Source: Dehalococcoidia bacterium UBA2158 (GTDB lineage Bacteria > Chloroflexota > Dehalococcoidia > Lucifugimonadales > UBA3495). Taken from it: a stretch of 64,000 nt of DNA. Shown piece by piece: positions 41,888 through 50,046 of the stretch (position 1 is its first letter; every line of letters starts with the position of its first letter). A program made the translations under genes and the position numbers. The stretch covers positions 38,015 to 102,014 of the forward strand of contig DCWQ01000021.1 of assembly GCA_002328185.1 (NCBI GenBank), read 5' to 3'. The notes under the pieces are model-generated. The model saw nothing but the letters and a program-made list of their open reading frames with translations. It did not search any database and was not told where the DNA came from.

Positions 41888-42838
41888 ATGGTTCAAGCAG
41901 AGATCAAGACCACATTCCAAGCCGGTCCCGTGACGCTCACGACCAGGCATGAACTATGGGACGGCAATATCCAAGACCACGCGGACCAAGGCGTTTCGAT
42001 CGTGATCGAAGGCGAAGTTAATGGCAAGAAGACTATTCTTCTTCGGTTCAACTGCTTCGACATCGAAAAGAGCTATATCTACGGTCCGGAGAATCCCGAC
42101 CTGAAGATCGATGGACCCATGATGCTTGCCGGCCGCACGGAAAACACGTCCGGTATGGGAAAGCTCTACCGGATGGACCCGACCGCCGACGGCAACGCCA
42201 TCGGTTGGACCATCAAGACCTTGAAGGCGAAGCTTCCGGACATGCTGAATAGAGCTGGATACCCTGAGATCGCTGATAGCATTGACCTCGAAGAATTGGC
42301 CGACATCCTTCCTGAGTTGGAAGCGTCCGCCAGAGAACTCTTTGTTTCCAAGCGGAACACGGTCAAGCATAACCGTGGCACTGACATATTCGAAGCAGGG
42401 AACATCCGCTTCGGGCTTGAGATGCGGCGGCTACCCGTTGGCGACGGCGGCTTGGCGATCCACGTATTGACCGACATCGGTGGCGCCACCGACCGGACGT
42501 TCGTGGAAGAGACCGAGATCATGGCCTTCGACCTTTTCTGGGACGGCCCCCACTACCACTATGGTCCCAGAAACAAGAACCACCGGATCTATTGGGACCG
42601 CACCCTGGTCACCGATTATTTCGGTTGGGTGATGGACAAGATCGAGAGCAAGAAATTGGGCGCGATGATTGAGCGGGCAGGTTACCCCGGTATCGCAGCT
42701 GATCTTGATCAAGACATGATCGACGCCGTTCTTCCGGCCCTGGCCGAGAAGGCGCGTGAGATGCTGGCCTTGGGCGAGTCTCTGACAGGCCACCCTGGCT
42801 TGCCGGTGGACCCGACACCCAACATGGTGCCCAACTAA
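41888..42838 (+). CDS. Protein of two copies of an unrecognised ~145-residue domain
   Basis: 316 residues, not recognised. The sequence is an internal duplication: residues ~15-150 and ~165-300 share the order beta-rich segment, RFNCFDIEKSYIYGPENPD versus AFDLFWDGPHYHYGPRNKN, a D/W-rich turn, then RAGYPEIADSIDLEELADIL versus RAGYPGIAADLDQDMIDAVL and a closing ARELF/AREML helix. The aromatic His/Tyr-rich YHYGP loop might bind a ligand or metal. No signal peptide. It has its own promoter candidate and a strong terminator, so it is a single-gene unit. Confidence 0.8.
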   Translation: MVQAEIKTTFQAGPVTLTTRHELWDGNIQDHADQGVSIVIEGEVNGKKTILLRFNCFDIEKSYIYGPENPDLKIDGPMMLAGRTENTSGMGKLYRMDPTADGNAIGWTIKTLKAKLPDMLNRAGYPEIADSIDLEELADILPELEASARELFVSKRNTVKHNRGTDIFEAGNIRFGLEMRRLPVGDGGLAIHVLTDIGGATDRTFVEETEIMAFDLFWDGPHYHYGPRNKNHRIYWDRTLVTDYFGWVMDKIESKKLGAMIERAGYPGIAADLDQDMIDAVLPALAEKAREMLALGESLTGHPGLPVDPTPNMVPN

Positions 42839-42870
42839 GCTAACTACTTAGTAACCTAGGCAACTAAGAA

Positions 42871-42898
42871 GAGCCCCGATCCATCGGGGCTCTTTTCT
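42871..42898 (+). terminator. Rho-independent terminator
   Basis: A perfect 10-bp stem (GAGCCCCGAT / ATCGGGGCTC, loop CC) is followed by TTTTCT, 32 bases behind the two-domain protein gene. Confidence 0.9.
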
Positions 42899-43406
42899 AT
42901 TTCAAGCAGCTAGCGATGGATTTATCTGCCGTCTTCTTCTGATTTTGACTTTATCGTTCTCACCACCTGGAACTGGTTCATGGCCCGGATTGGTTGAATC
43001 ACCGGCTGACCAGGTAGGCGAGCAACGTCCATCACTGGCCGGAGGGCTCGCTGCTGCGGGCAAGCCGGCTCCTCGTGCCGTTGGGTTCCAGGTCTAGGAG
43101 ATATGGTAGGCCGACTCCTCACTCTTCAATGCGGACACACTGCTGACGAAGCTTCCTCTGAAATCCTTCGTTTTGTAGACCTCCAGCTGCTGGTAGGAGA
43201 GACGGGGGGTAGGGTGCGAATCCAGTAATTTCCAGCCGGAATGTCACAGGTAGGTCCCGGTACATTCCTTGGCCGACCCATACCAGTCTGTGTGCCGGCT
43301 GACGTCCGCCAAGCAGGCGAACCCCGGCTCGGATGGGGCGTCGATCATCTGCGATTTGCTTATTCGGAACATATTGGATCAGTCCCTTAACCATGGCCGG
43401 ATGCCG
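42899..43406. other. Gap with no supported gene
   Basis: About 500 bases. A 91-codon frame on the minus strand (43394-43119) begins 12 bases after the small membrane protein gene and could be a third gene of that operon. It has no ribosome binding site and no recognisable motif, so it is not called. Nothing else was seen. Confidence 0.4.
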
Positions 43407-43568
43407 TCAAGCGACGTAGATGATCACCACGATGATGACCACCGGGATTCCAATGACCACCAACAGGCAGCCGAGCTTGGTGATGCAGCTCATAATAGTG
43501 AATGGCAGCTTCATCAGCTTCATCATCAAGCTTATCGGCAAGAAGAGTAGCCCTAGTAGTTTGAACAT
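43407..43568 (-). CDS. 53-residue membrane protein
   Basis: A short frame beginning four bases after the stop of the ThuA-like gene. It encodes MFKLLGLLFLPISLMMKLMK at the start, a CITKLG turn with two Cys nearby, and ends in LLVVIGIPVVIIVVIIYVA, so it has one amphipathic and one or two strongly hydrophobic segments. The near-overlap with the upstream gene and the coherent membrane profile argue that it is real. The ribosome binding site is weak (AGG). Function unknown. Confidence 0.55.
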   Translation of the reverse strand: MFKLLGLLFLPISLMMKLMKLPFTIMSCITKLGCLLVVIGIPVVIIVVIIYVA

Positions 43569-43572
43569 TAAC

Positions 43573-44265
43573 CTAGGCCGTAGCCCACTGGACGCCGTTC
43601 AAGACAATCTTCTGGAACTCGGGAGACTGGAAGCTCTTGCCGTCGTGGCCCAGCAGCAGGCTGAATACCTTGCCCTGGCCATAGCTGCGGGTCCAGGCAA
43701 GGGGGAATGTGCCGGACGGCATGTGGGTTTCGGTCCGGTTCGGGCCCCAGGGCCAGGTGCCTTCGACCGACGTGGCTTCGAGGAATACGTCGTTCCCGCT
43801 TTTATATTCGATGCCCATGTACAGCTCGTCTTCGGTGCTGAAGTTAGAGATTCCAGCGACGCCTGCGTGACTGGCTTGGGTGACCTTTACATCTACGTTG
43901 CCGTAGGGCGGGTGGAAGCTGGTGCCGGTGACCCAGCCGCCTCCGGTGATCTCGGCGAACTCGGACCAGTAATCGGCGCCGCAGCCGGAGATGTGCAGGC
44001 AGATAAACCCCTTGCCCGAGTTTACATAATTGATGATTCCGTTCTGTTGGTCTCCGGACAGTTTCATCTCCGCGAAATCGGCGGCGTTCTCCCGCCGGGT
44101 GTTGAACACCAAGGCGTCGTAGGCGGCCATTCTGGCCCCGTCGGCCAGCACCGAGGCGTCCTCGGTGGCGGTGACGTCATGGCCCGCCGCCTTTAGGAAA
44201 TTCTCAAGAATGGGTGTGGATTCTTCGTAGGGGTGCCTACCCCCAGTGATTACAAGCAGCTTCAC
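43573..44265 (-). CDS. ThuA-like domain protein
   Basis: 230 residues of the ThuA/trehalose-utilization family with a class I glutamine-amidotransferase-like fold: MKLLVITGGRHPYEEST, ALVFNTRRE, NYVNSGKGFICLHISGCGADYW, ITGGGW, HAGVAGISNFSTEDELYMGI and the C-terminal GKVFSLLLGHDGKSF. Members are linked to sugar metabolism or act as lyases/hydrolases of unclear chemistry. A strong -10 box lies about 50 bases upstream. It is cotranscribed with the small membrane protein. Confidence 0.87.
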   Translation of the reverse strand: MKLLVITGGRHPYEESTPILENFLKAAGHDVTATEDASVLADGARMAAYDALVFNTRRENAADFAEMKLSGDQQNGIINYVNSGKGFICLHISGCGADYWSEFAEITGGGWVTGTSFHPPYGNVDVKVTQASHAGVAGISNFSTEDELYMGIEYKSGNDVFLEATSVEGTWPWGPNRTETHMPSGTFPLAWTRSYGQGKVFSLLLGHDGKSFQSPEFQKIVLNGVQWATA

Positions 44266-44315
44266 TTCAGTAGCCTCCAGATGTTTGTGGTGATTAATAG
44301 AGAGCCCGAGGCGGT

Positions 44316-44321
44316 ATTATA
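44316..44321 (-). promoter_or_regulatory. Candidate -10 box for the ThuA-like gene
   Basis: A perfect TATAAT on the minus strand, about 50 bases before the ATG at 44265. The expected -35 position shows no good match. Confidence 0.4.
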
Positions 44322-44466
44322 CGTCAACGGGTAGGGTTTGGGGTTGAGGTGGATGGGAGTCGGGTCAGCTGTTGGATATCAGAACCGTAGAGCCGCTCGA
44401 TGTCATGTGGAATAATTGCCCCACAACAATCTGGTCACCCCGAACCTGACAAGTGGAGGAGCCCTT

Positions 44467-45138
44467 ATGCCTTGGATCAAGGTAATCAGAGAGCAGGACG
44501 CAGAAGGCGAGCTCAAGGAAGTTTACGAAAAACTTGGTGAACAGAGGGCAGGTGAGCGCATCAACCAAGACCGCAACAACGCCGCCAATGGACCTCCGAT
44601 AACGCCGCCTACATTGCACAGCCTGAATCCCAAAGCTATGTGGAACACGGCCGAGCTTATGTGGGAGATCATGCGCGGCGAGTCCGGGTTGACTACGGCG
44701 CAGCGGGAGATGATTGCCACCGTAACGTCTGCTACCCTCAATTGCCGGTTTTGAACCGTTGCCCATGCAGAGTATCTGCGTCAAGAAGGAGGGGACGACT
44801 TGGAGGTGGAACGCGTAAAGTCCGACTGGCGGCAGATGGACATCACCGAGGCAGAGCGGGTGATGCTTGAATGGGTAGAAAAGCTGACGATCGCTCCGTC
44901 AACATGCGCCGAAGCGGACATCGAGGGTATGCGAGCAGTCGGATGGACCGATAGGGATGTCTTGGATATCGCCCAGGTGTGTGCCTACTTCAACATGCGG
45001 GTTAGGATCGTCGACGGCCTGGGTTTGGAACTGGATGAATGGCAGACCACACGGGCCAAAGCAGGAGCGGAGAATGCAGCCAAATTAGCCGACGAGCGGA
45101 GGGTGGAGATGCCGTCTGATCCGTGGGGTGTGCGCTAG
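44467..45138 (+). CDS. AhpD-like (carboxymuconolactone decarboxylase family) selenoprotein, Sec at UGA 44752-44754
   Basis: One uninterrupted frame of 223 residues if the TGA at 44752-44754 is read as selenocysteine 96. The active site then reads C93-R-F-U96-T-V-A-H100, the CxxCxxxH motif of AhpD-fold peroxidases with Sec at the second Cys. Family sequence continues smoothly on both sides (LTTAQREMIATVTSATLN before; AEYLRQEGGDDLEVERV after). A Cys-containing relative at 55877-56272 has C-EYC-LRCH at the same place. A stem-loop fitting a bacterial SECIS follows the UGA. GGAGGAG precedes the ATG at 44467. AhpD-like selenoproteins are a known family. The alternative is a nonsense mutation or base error. 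Confidence 0.8.
44759..44784 (+). promoter_or_regulatory. Putative bacterial SECIS element
   Basis: Stem 44765-44771 (ATGCAGA) pairs with 44775-44781 (TCTGCGT) around a GTA loop, extended below a CCC bulge by TTG/CAA. The apical loop begins with G and lies 17 bases after the UGA. This agrees with the bacterial rule of a G among the first loop bases at about 16-37 nt from the UGA. Confidence 0.6.
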
Positions 45139-45225
45139 TAGCTGTATTAAACCTGCGTTGTAACATCATCAGAACCTGAGTAACTATATTTTGGAGCTTT
45201 TCTTATCCGCGATGTCGTTTCTTGG

Positions 45226-45630
45226 GTGGCCGAATTCTCGATCAAGACGGGTCAATTGGACAGCTTCAAGGCGCTGGTAGAGGAAATGGTGAAGTCCACC
45301 CGCAACGAACCTAATACGTTGGCTTATGAATGGTTTTTTGACGAGGACAATAACACCTGTCACGCATATGAACGCTAAGCTGGCTCAGCCGCCACCATGA
45401 CCCATCTCGGAACCTTTGGCGAGAAGTTCGTCGAACGATTGCTGAGTGCCGTCGATGTATCGCGATTTATGGCTTACGGTGCCCCCCATGATGACGTGAA
45501 GGGCGCGCTCGGTGGCTTTGGGTCCATCTTCTTGGGGCAGATAAACGGCTTCGCTCAGCAAGGTCATACAGCGGGCAGAAGTATCTGGGCGAGACCGACG
45601 TCGATCCGATTCCGCATGCTGGCCTTCTGA
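45226..45630 (+). pseudogene. Antibiotic-biosynthesis-monooxygenase (ABM) domain gene broken by one stop
   Basis: A single frame reads VAEFSIKTGQLDSFKALVEE through AYEWFFDEDNNTCHAYER, then TAA at 45376-45378, then AGSAATMTHLGTFGEKFVER and on to GQINGFAQ. The order matches ABM-type ferredoxin-like dimers; at the TAA relatives usually carry Tyr (YERYxD), so a TAC/TAT to TAA change is the likely lesion. The original start is uncertain (GTG at 45226 or just upstream). The second half could still be translated from ATG 45397. Confidence 0.65.
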
Positions 45631-45633
45631 CCG

Positions 45634-46080
45634 ATGAGATTTGCTCTAATCACCATCCTTGGCTTGATAGTCGCTTGTTCTAACACCGTCGAGGGAACCC
45701 TGCTCCGATGTGACAACTGCGAAGAAGTCCGGGTGAGCCGCGTGATCGACGGCGACACCCTGGATACGCCCTCTGTTCGGTTGCGCCTATTTGGGGTCGA
45801 TACACCCGAGATTGGTGAACCCTGCGCCGCGGAAGCCACTAGCCGGATGAATGAACTCGCCGGCAATTCGGTCCGGTTGGAAGATGGGCCTCGGCTGACC
45901 GATCAGTTTGGCCGGCGGCTGGCTTACGTCTACACTAAGGACGGCCACAGTATAGATGAGATACTGGTTCGGGATGGAGTCGGAAGTGCCTGGACCGAGG
46001 ACGGACAGCACCGCGATTTTCTAATGGGCCTCGAAAACAGCACCAGGATGATGGACGATGGGTGCCTCTGGTCGAAATAA
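45634..46080 (+). CDS. Thermonuclease-family (SNase) lipoprotein
   Basis: 148 residues. Residues 1-15 are a lipoprotein signal with lipobox IVAC (Cys15). The staphylococcal-nuclease fold follows: VSRVIDGDTLDT, VRLRLFGVDTPEIGEPC with catalytic Arg and Glu, DQFGRRLAYVYTKDG with the second Arg, and DEILVRDGVGSAW. It should be a secreted, membrane-anchored Ca-dependent nuclease. It begins four bases after the ABM remnant. Confidence 0.9.
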   Translation: MRFALITILGLIVACSNTVEGTLLRCDNCEEVRVSRVIDGDTLDTPSVRLRLFGVDTPEIGEPCAAEATSRMNELAGNSVRLEDGPRLTDQFGRRLAYVYTKDGHSIDEILVRDGVGSAWTEDGQHRDFLMGLENSTRMMDDGCLWSK

Positions 46081-46118
46081 GAAGAACTTTCTCAGGCCTG
46101 AATCAGGTGGGAGTAACG

Positions 46119-46889
46119 ATGGCTGATGATAACGGAGAACAATCAGGGGTTGTGGTGGTCAAACTGGAAGGCCGGGGGCCGTTGAACCTGCTGGGCCGCG
46201 AGGTATTTCTGGCGTTGAAGGCTGAGTTGGACCGATTGGACCAGGACCGGAGCGTTAGGGCTATGATCTTGACCGGGTCCGGAGACCGGGCTTTCTCTGC
46301 TGGGGTCGACCTGCACCAGATGAAGGACCTGGATCCGGCGGACGCCGAATGGTTTATCACCGCGCTACACGACCCGGCCAGGAAGCTGCTCACCATGGCC
46401 ATCCCGGCCATCGCCGCCATCCGGGGCCCGTGTCTGGGAGGGGCGCTGGAGCTGATACTGGCCTGCGATATTCGCATCGCCGCTGAGGACGCCATATTGG
46501 GCTTGCCGGAGGTCCAAGTGGGAATACCGTCGGTGATCGAGGCATCGCTACTGCCGCCGACCATCGGCCTGGGCCGGGCCCGCCACCTGCTGCTTACCGG
46601 CGAGACGGTCGATGCTTCGGAGGCTTTGGCCATCGGCCTGGTGGATCGGGTCGTCCCGGCGGATCAATTGATGAAAGTGGCCCACGACACGGCCAACACC
46701 TTCGTGGGTATGAGCCGGGACGTTTTGGCTTCTCAGAAGGACATCGTGGCCAAGTGGCTGGAGTTGGGGGAAGAAGAATCTGCCAAGTTCACCATCAAGG
46801 AGTTCTCCCGCATCTTCACCACCGGAGCCCCCCACGAAGGTATGTCAGCCTTCTTGGAGAAGCGGGCGCCGGACTTCGGAGAAGCGTAG
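46119..46889 (+). CDS. Enoyl-CoA hydratase/isomerase family protein
   Basis: 256 residues of the crotonase superfamily. FSAGVDLHQM forms the first oxyanion-hole strand, IRGPCLGGALELILACDIRIAAEDA the second, and LGLPEVQVGI the active-site region. The first acid of the canonical hydratase pair (GGALELILAC) is Glu; the second, usually Glu in GLPExxLG, is present in LPEVQVG. Start at 46119 is supported by GGGAG; an in-frame ATG at 46062 overlaps the nuclease gene. It converges on the next gene. Confidence 0.87.
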   Translation: MADDNGEQSGVVVVKLEGRGPLNLLGREVFLALKAELDRLDQDRSVRAMILTGSGDRAFSAGVDLHQMKDLDPADAEWFITALHDPARKLLTMAIPAIAAIRGPCLGGALELILACDIRIAAEDAILGLPEVQVGIPSVIEASLLPPTIGLGRARHLLLTGETVDASEALAIGLVDRVVPADQLMKVAHDTANTFVGMSRDVLASQKDIVAKWLELGEEESAKFTIKEFSRIFTTGAPHEGMSAFLEKRAPDFGEA

Positions 46890-46894
46890 GTGGT

Positions 46895-47329
46895 CTACCA
46901 GCCGATCACTGGATCCCTTTCTTGAAGCACCTCGCCGAATAGGGTCAGCACCTGCTGGACCCGCAGCACGACTACGGCGGCCTCGAGTTTGGGGTCGGTG
47001 ATCAGGCCCGCGTCGGAGAGACGTTTGATGGCGTCTTCGTAGATTGGGCCCTGCCGGTGGACGTAAGGAGTACAGCGGAACTTCCAGCCCGTTTCCTTTT
47101 GGGCGTGCCTGAACAGCAGGATAGCCTTGAGATTCTCCTCGATGTGTTCCAGAGGAAGGCGGCCGCTGCGGTCCCGGTAGACGAAAGAGCTTTCGTCCAA
47201 GGCCAACACCGTACCCATGTACCCGCAATTAGGCGTGCCATCAGTCGATGCGGTGGCGACGACGCAGGGGTTGCTGCTGTCCCGGGCGTTATTCACCAGC
47301 TCGATCATCTCCTCAGTCAGCTTTATCAA
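46895..47329 (-). CDS. Pyridoxamine 5'-phosphate oxidase-family FMN-binding protein
   Basis: 144 residues with a split-barrel FMN-binding fold: CVVATASTDGTPNCGYMGTVLALDESSFVY, LPLEHIEENLKAILLF, and the GPIYEDAIKRL segment. TTG start at 47329 with a strong GAGGGAG upstream. Small members of this family reduce or oxidise diverse substrates, bind heme or F420. Substrate unknown. It lies downstream of the broken CopD-like gene in the same direction. Confidence 0.82.
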   Translation of the reverse strand: MIKLTEEMIELVNNARDSSNPCVVATASTDGTPNCGYMGTVLALDESSFVYRDRSGRLPLEHIEENLKAILLFRHAQKETGWKFRCTPYVHRQGPIYEDAIKRLSDAGLITDPKLEAAVVVLRVQQVLTLFGEVLQERDPVIGW

Positions 47330-47347
47330 GAAATTTCTCCCTCAGTG

Positions 47348-47824
47348 TCAGATTGGAAACCAGCCGTGACTGCCCGCCACCGCTCCGGCGATGGTCACCA
47401 AGCTTAAAGTCAGCAGGACCATATGAAACCCATGCACGAAAACAAATGTCTTCTCTGGGTTCGTCCGGGCATGCTTTTTGAATAAACGGTTGAGGAACAG
47501 GGGCTCCGCTACCCATAGCACGAACATGAACAAGGCCCAAACGATGGTCATCGCGTGGATTCACCAGAACCGGGGCTCCGAATACCGATTCCAAGCGTCG
47601 ATTGAATCCAGCATGTAAAAGCCTGATCCACCGGCGATGAGAATCACGAACTTGGCTTGCCAGGCAAACCGCTTTTCGAACCTTTCAAACACCTCCATAG
47701 CGTTTGCATCTGATGGAGTTGTTCGAATTATGGGTATTAGCACGGTGGTGACCATCGCCACACCGCCGATCCAGAGCACGACGGCCAACACGTGAATCAC
47801 CCTGGCCAAAGCGAACTCGTTCAA
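47348..47824 (-). pseudogene. CopD/DUF2269-like integral membrane protein gene with an in-frame TGA
   Basis: A TTG at 47824 with GAGGTG upstream opens a frame encoding ARVIHVLAVVLWIGGVAMVTT and two further segments to YSEPRFW, then TGA at 47561-47563, then IHAMTIVWALFMFVLWVAEP and LSLVTIAGAVAGSHG in the same frame. Four membrane helices in total. Relatives read PRFWWxHAM, so the TGA most likely replaces a Trp TGG. The C-terminal half could be separately translated. Likely a recent nonsense mutation. Confidence 0.7.
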
Positions 47825-47854
47825 GATTCACCTCAATGGGTTTAGCTTGCTTGG

Positions 47855-48745
47855 CTAGGCCGGGTATTGCTCTTTCCACCAGCGGGCGATCTCGTCTCGC
47901 CGGGCGAACCAAACGCCCTCTTTCTCGGAGGCGTGTTTCAGGAATTGGTCCAGCGCGTAAGCCCTGGAAGGCTTGCCGATGACCCGGCAGTGCAGGCCCA
48001 CCGACATCATCTTGGGGTGGGTGGCGCCTTCTTCGTAGAGCACGTCGAAACAATTCTTGGCAGTCTCATAGAAAACATTGGGCGAGATCAGGCCGCCACT
48101 CCAGAATTTAAAGTCGTTGACCTCCAGAGAATAGGGCACCACCAGCCAGGGCTTGCCTTTGACCTGGGTGTAGTAAGGCAGGTCGTCGTTGTAGGCGTTG
48201 CAGTCGTACTCGAAGCCGCCTTCTTCGATCACCAACTCGCGGGTGTTCACGCTGGGACCGTAGCGGCAATACCAGCCGATGGGTCGCTGCCCGGTGGTCT
48301 TGGTCATGGACTCCACGGCTTGGCGGATGGCCTCCCGCTCGGAGTCCTTATCCATCTTGTAGTACTCTTCCCACCGGTTGCCGTGGCCCATGACCTCGTG
48401 GCCCCGGCGCACGATCTCAGGACCAACCTCCGGGTTGCGCTCCAGGGCCAGCGCGCAGGCGAAGAAGGTGCCGTTGATCTTGTGCTTGTCCAGGATGTTC
48501 ATGATCCGCCAAACGCCCACCCGGCTGCCGTACTCGTAGAAAGACTCATTGGCCAGGTCGCGCTCCCCCGGGCCCACGGGCGAGGGGGATTCGCCTCCGG
48601 ACTCACCCTTGGGATCGCCGTCCAGGATTGAGTACTCGGAGCCCTCTTCGTAGTTGACCACCACCGAGATGGCGAGCCTGGCGCCGTTTGGCCATTTGAT
48701 CTCCGGAGGATTGGCGCCGTAGCCGATCAGGTCTCTCGTGCTCAT
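47855..48745 (-). CDS. Polysaccharide deacetylase-family (PuuE/allantoinase-like) hydrolase
   Basis: 296 residues of the NodB-type deacetylases, closest to the PuuE-like subgroup: GARLAISVVVNYEEGSE, YEYGSRVGVWRIMNILDKHKI, GTFFACALALERNPEV, HEVMGHGNRWEEYYKM, and a SVGLHCRVIGKPSRA block. The divergent NodB motif contains the Asp/Glu and His expected of metal-binding carbohydrate esterase 4 relatives that act on ureides or small amides. No signal peptide, so the enzyme is cytoplasmic. Confidence 0.87.
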   Translation of the reverse strand: MSTRDLIGYGANPPEIKWPNGARLAISVVVNYEEGSEYSILDGDPKGESGGESPSPVGPGERDLANESFYEYGSRVGVWRIMNILDKHKINGTFFACALALERNPEVGPEIVRRGHEVMGHGNRWEEYYKMDKDSEREAIRQAVESMTKTTGQRPIGWYCRYGPSVNTRELVIEEGGFEYDCNAYNDDLPYYTQVKGKPWLVVPYSLEVNDFKFWSGGLISPNVFYETAKNCFDVLYEEGATHPKMMSVGLHCRVIGKPSRAYALDQFLKHASEKEGVWFARRDEIARWWKEQYPA

Positions 48746-48782
48746 GCTTTTTTCCTTGTTGATTCGAATATTTCGAGAGTGG

Positions 48783-49526
48783 TTATGGCCCCAGTTTCCA
48801 GTGGTACAACACCACCGCCACGGAGGTGGCCAGGTTTAGGCTGGAAACGCCGTTTTCCATGGGGATGGACACCCGGTGGTCCGCTGCGCCTAACAATTCC
48901 TGGCTGAGTCCCTGGCGTTCGGTGCCAAAGGCCAACAACGCCCGGTCTGGCAGATGGAAGTCCGACAGAGACTCGCCGCCCAGGTCGACGGCGACCAGCG
49001 GCCGGCCGCCCTTCGGCAGGTCTTCCGAGCGGGCGACAGGAAGGGCGAATTGCAGGCCGACTCCGCTGGTTAGAGCAGCCGGTTTCCAGGGATCCAGGTT
49101 CCCCGTGTTGACCACTCCGGCAGCCCCGGCGGCTGCGGCAGCGCGGACGGCGGCGCCGATGTTGAACAGGTTTCGCGGGTTCTCCAGTAGCACCACTGGG
49201 GCGAGGGCCGGGTCGTCCAAAAGGCCGGCAAGGTTGACAACCGGACGCCTGGCGATGGCCATCACGCCGGTGGGCGGCTTCGCGGGGCCCAGTCTTCCGA
49301 ACACATCGTCGGAGACAGCGGCGACCTGGTCCGCGATCTTGCTTCCGATGTCTGGCGCGTACTCAGCCTGCAACGCCGCCAACTCTTGCAGGTCGGGACT
49401 GACGACCTCCAGCAGCTCAACGCCGAAGCGGATGGCGTGTTTCAAAGGGTGGAACCCCTCGATCACCACCAGAGATGGGTTGTTCCGCGCGTTGTGAAAG
49501 CGGTCTTCGATGGGCTTCTGCTTCAT
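48783..49526 (-). CDS. SpoU/TrmH-family RNA methyltransferase
   Basis: 247 residues of the knotted SPOUT methyltransferases. Motif 1 is VVLLENPRNLFNIGAAVRAAAAAGA, motif 2 LAFGTERQGLSQELL and motif 3 IPMENGVSSLNLATSVAVVLY. It uses SAM to 2'-O-methylate a ribose in tRNA or rRNA. An N-terminal substrate-binding region of about 90 residues precedes the catalytic domain. The target nucleotide cannot be told. Confidence 0.88.
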   Translation of the reverse strand: MKQKPIEDRFHNARNNPSLVVIEGFHPLKHAIRFGVELLEVVSPDLQELAALQAEYAPDIGSKIADQVAAVSDDVFGRLGPAKPPTGVMAIARRPVVNLAGLLDDPALAPVVLLENPRNLFNIGAAVRAAAAAGAAGVVNTGNLDPWKPAALTSGVGLQFALPVARSEDLPKGGRPLVAVDLGGESLSDFHLPDRALLAFGTERQGLSQELLGAADHRVSIPMENGVSSLNLATSVAVVLYHWKLGP

Positions 49527-49634
49527 GTTTCCTGCGTCGTGATTAGACTGCGGCCATTATGGCAGATTGGAAGGACGCGGGCCAAAGGAAAAAGTTGATG
49601 GGGGACCACACGCCAATAAGCAAAGAGAGACTGG

Positions 49635-50042
49635 ATGGATTTGAAAGTCGGCCAGAAAGCCACCTGCAGCAACACCCTGACCTTTGACAACGTCAAGACC
49701 TACGCCGAAACAACGGGCGACTACAACCCGCTGCATTTCGATGAGAATTTCGCTGCCAAGACCAAGTTCGAAGACCTGGTGGTGAAGGGCGGCCTGGCCT
49801 CGGAAATACTCAATGCATTGGTGGCCATGGACATGCCGGGCTCAGGCACGGTCTTTATGAGCCAGGATCTAAAGTTCATAGCTCCAATGTTCATCGGAGA
49901 CACCACCTCAGCCTCGGCTGAGGTGGTGGAGGTCCACGCCACCAAGCCGGTCACCAAGCTCAAGATGGCCATCACCCGCCAGATGGAGGAGACAGTGGTT
50001 GAGGGGGAGGCCTGGTGCTATACGTTCACGCCGGAAGAGTGA
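49635..50042 (+). CDS. MaoC-like (R)-specific enoyl-CoA hydratase
   Basis: 135 residues with a single hot-dog fold. Asp29 and His34 in TGDYNPLHFDENFA are the catalytic pair of (R)-hydratase 2/PhaJ-type enzymes; VVKGGLASEILNAL and PMFIGDTTSASAEVVEV follow. It hydrates trans-2-enoyl-CoA or dehydrates 3-hydroxyacyl-CoA. A weak ribosome binding site (GAGACTGG) precedes the ATG. It stands alone and converges on a broken lipoprotein gene. Confidence 0.9.
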   Translation: MDLKVGQKATCSNTLTFDNVKTYAETTGDYNPLHFDENFAAKTKFEDLVVKGGLASEILNALVAMDMPGSGTVFMSQDLKFIAPMFIGDTTSASAEVVEVHATKPVTKLKMAITRQMEETVVEGEAWCYTFTPEE

Positions 50043-50046
50043 TTGC

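Noticed and set aside
42922..43122. 66-codon minus-strand frame
   Set aside because: No ribosome binding site, no motif and low-quality composition; treated as noise.
47561..47563. Second possible selenocysteine UGA, in the CopD-like membrane gene
   Set aside because: The expected residue is Trp in a membrane-protein PRFWW context, not a redox Cys. The only nearby hairpin has its loop 11 nt from the UGA, too close for a bacterial SECIS. A TGG to TGA mutation is simpler.
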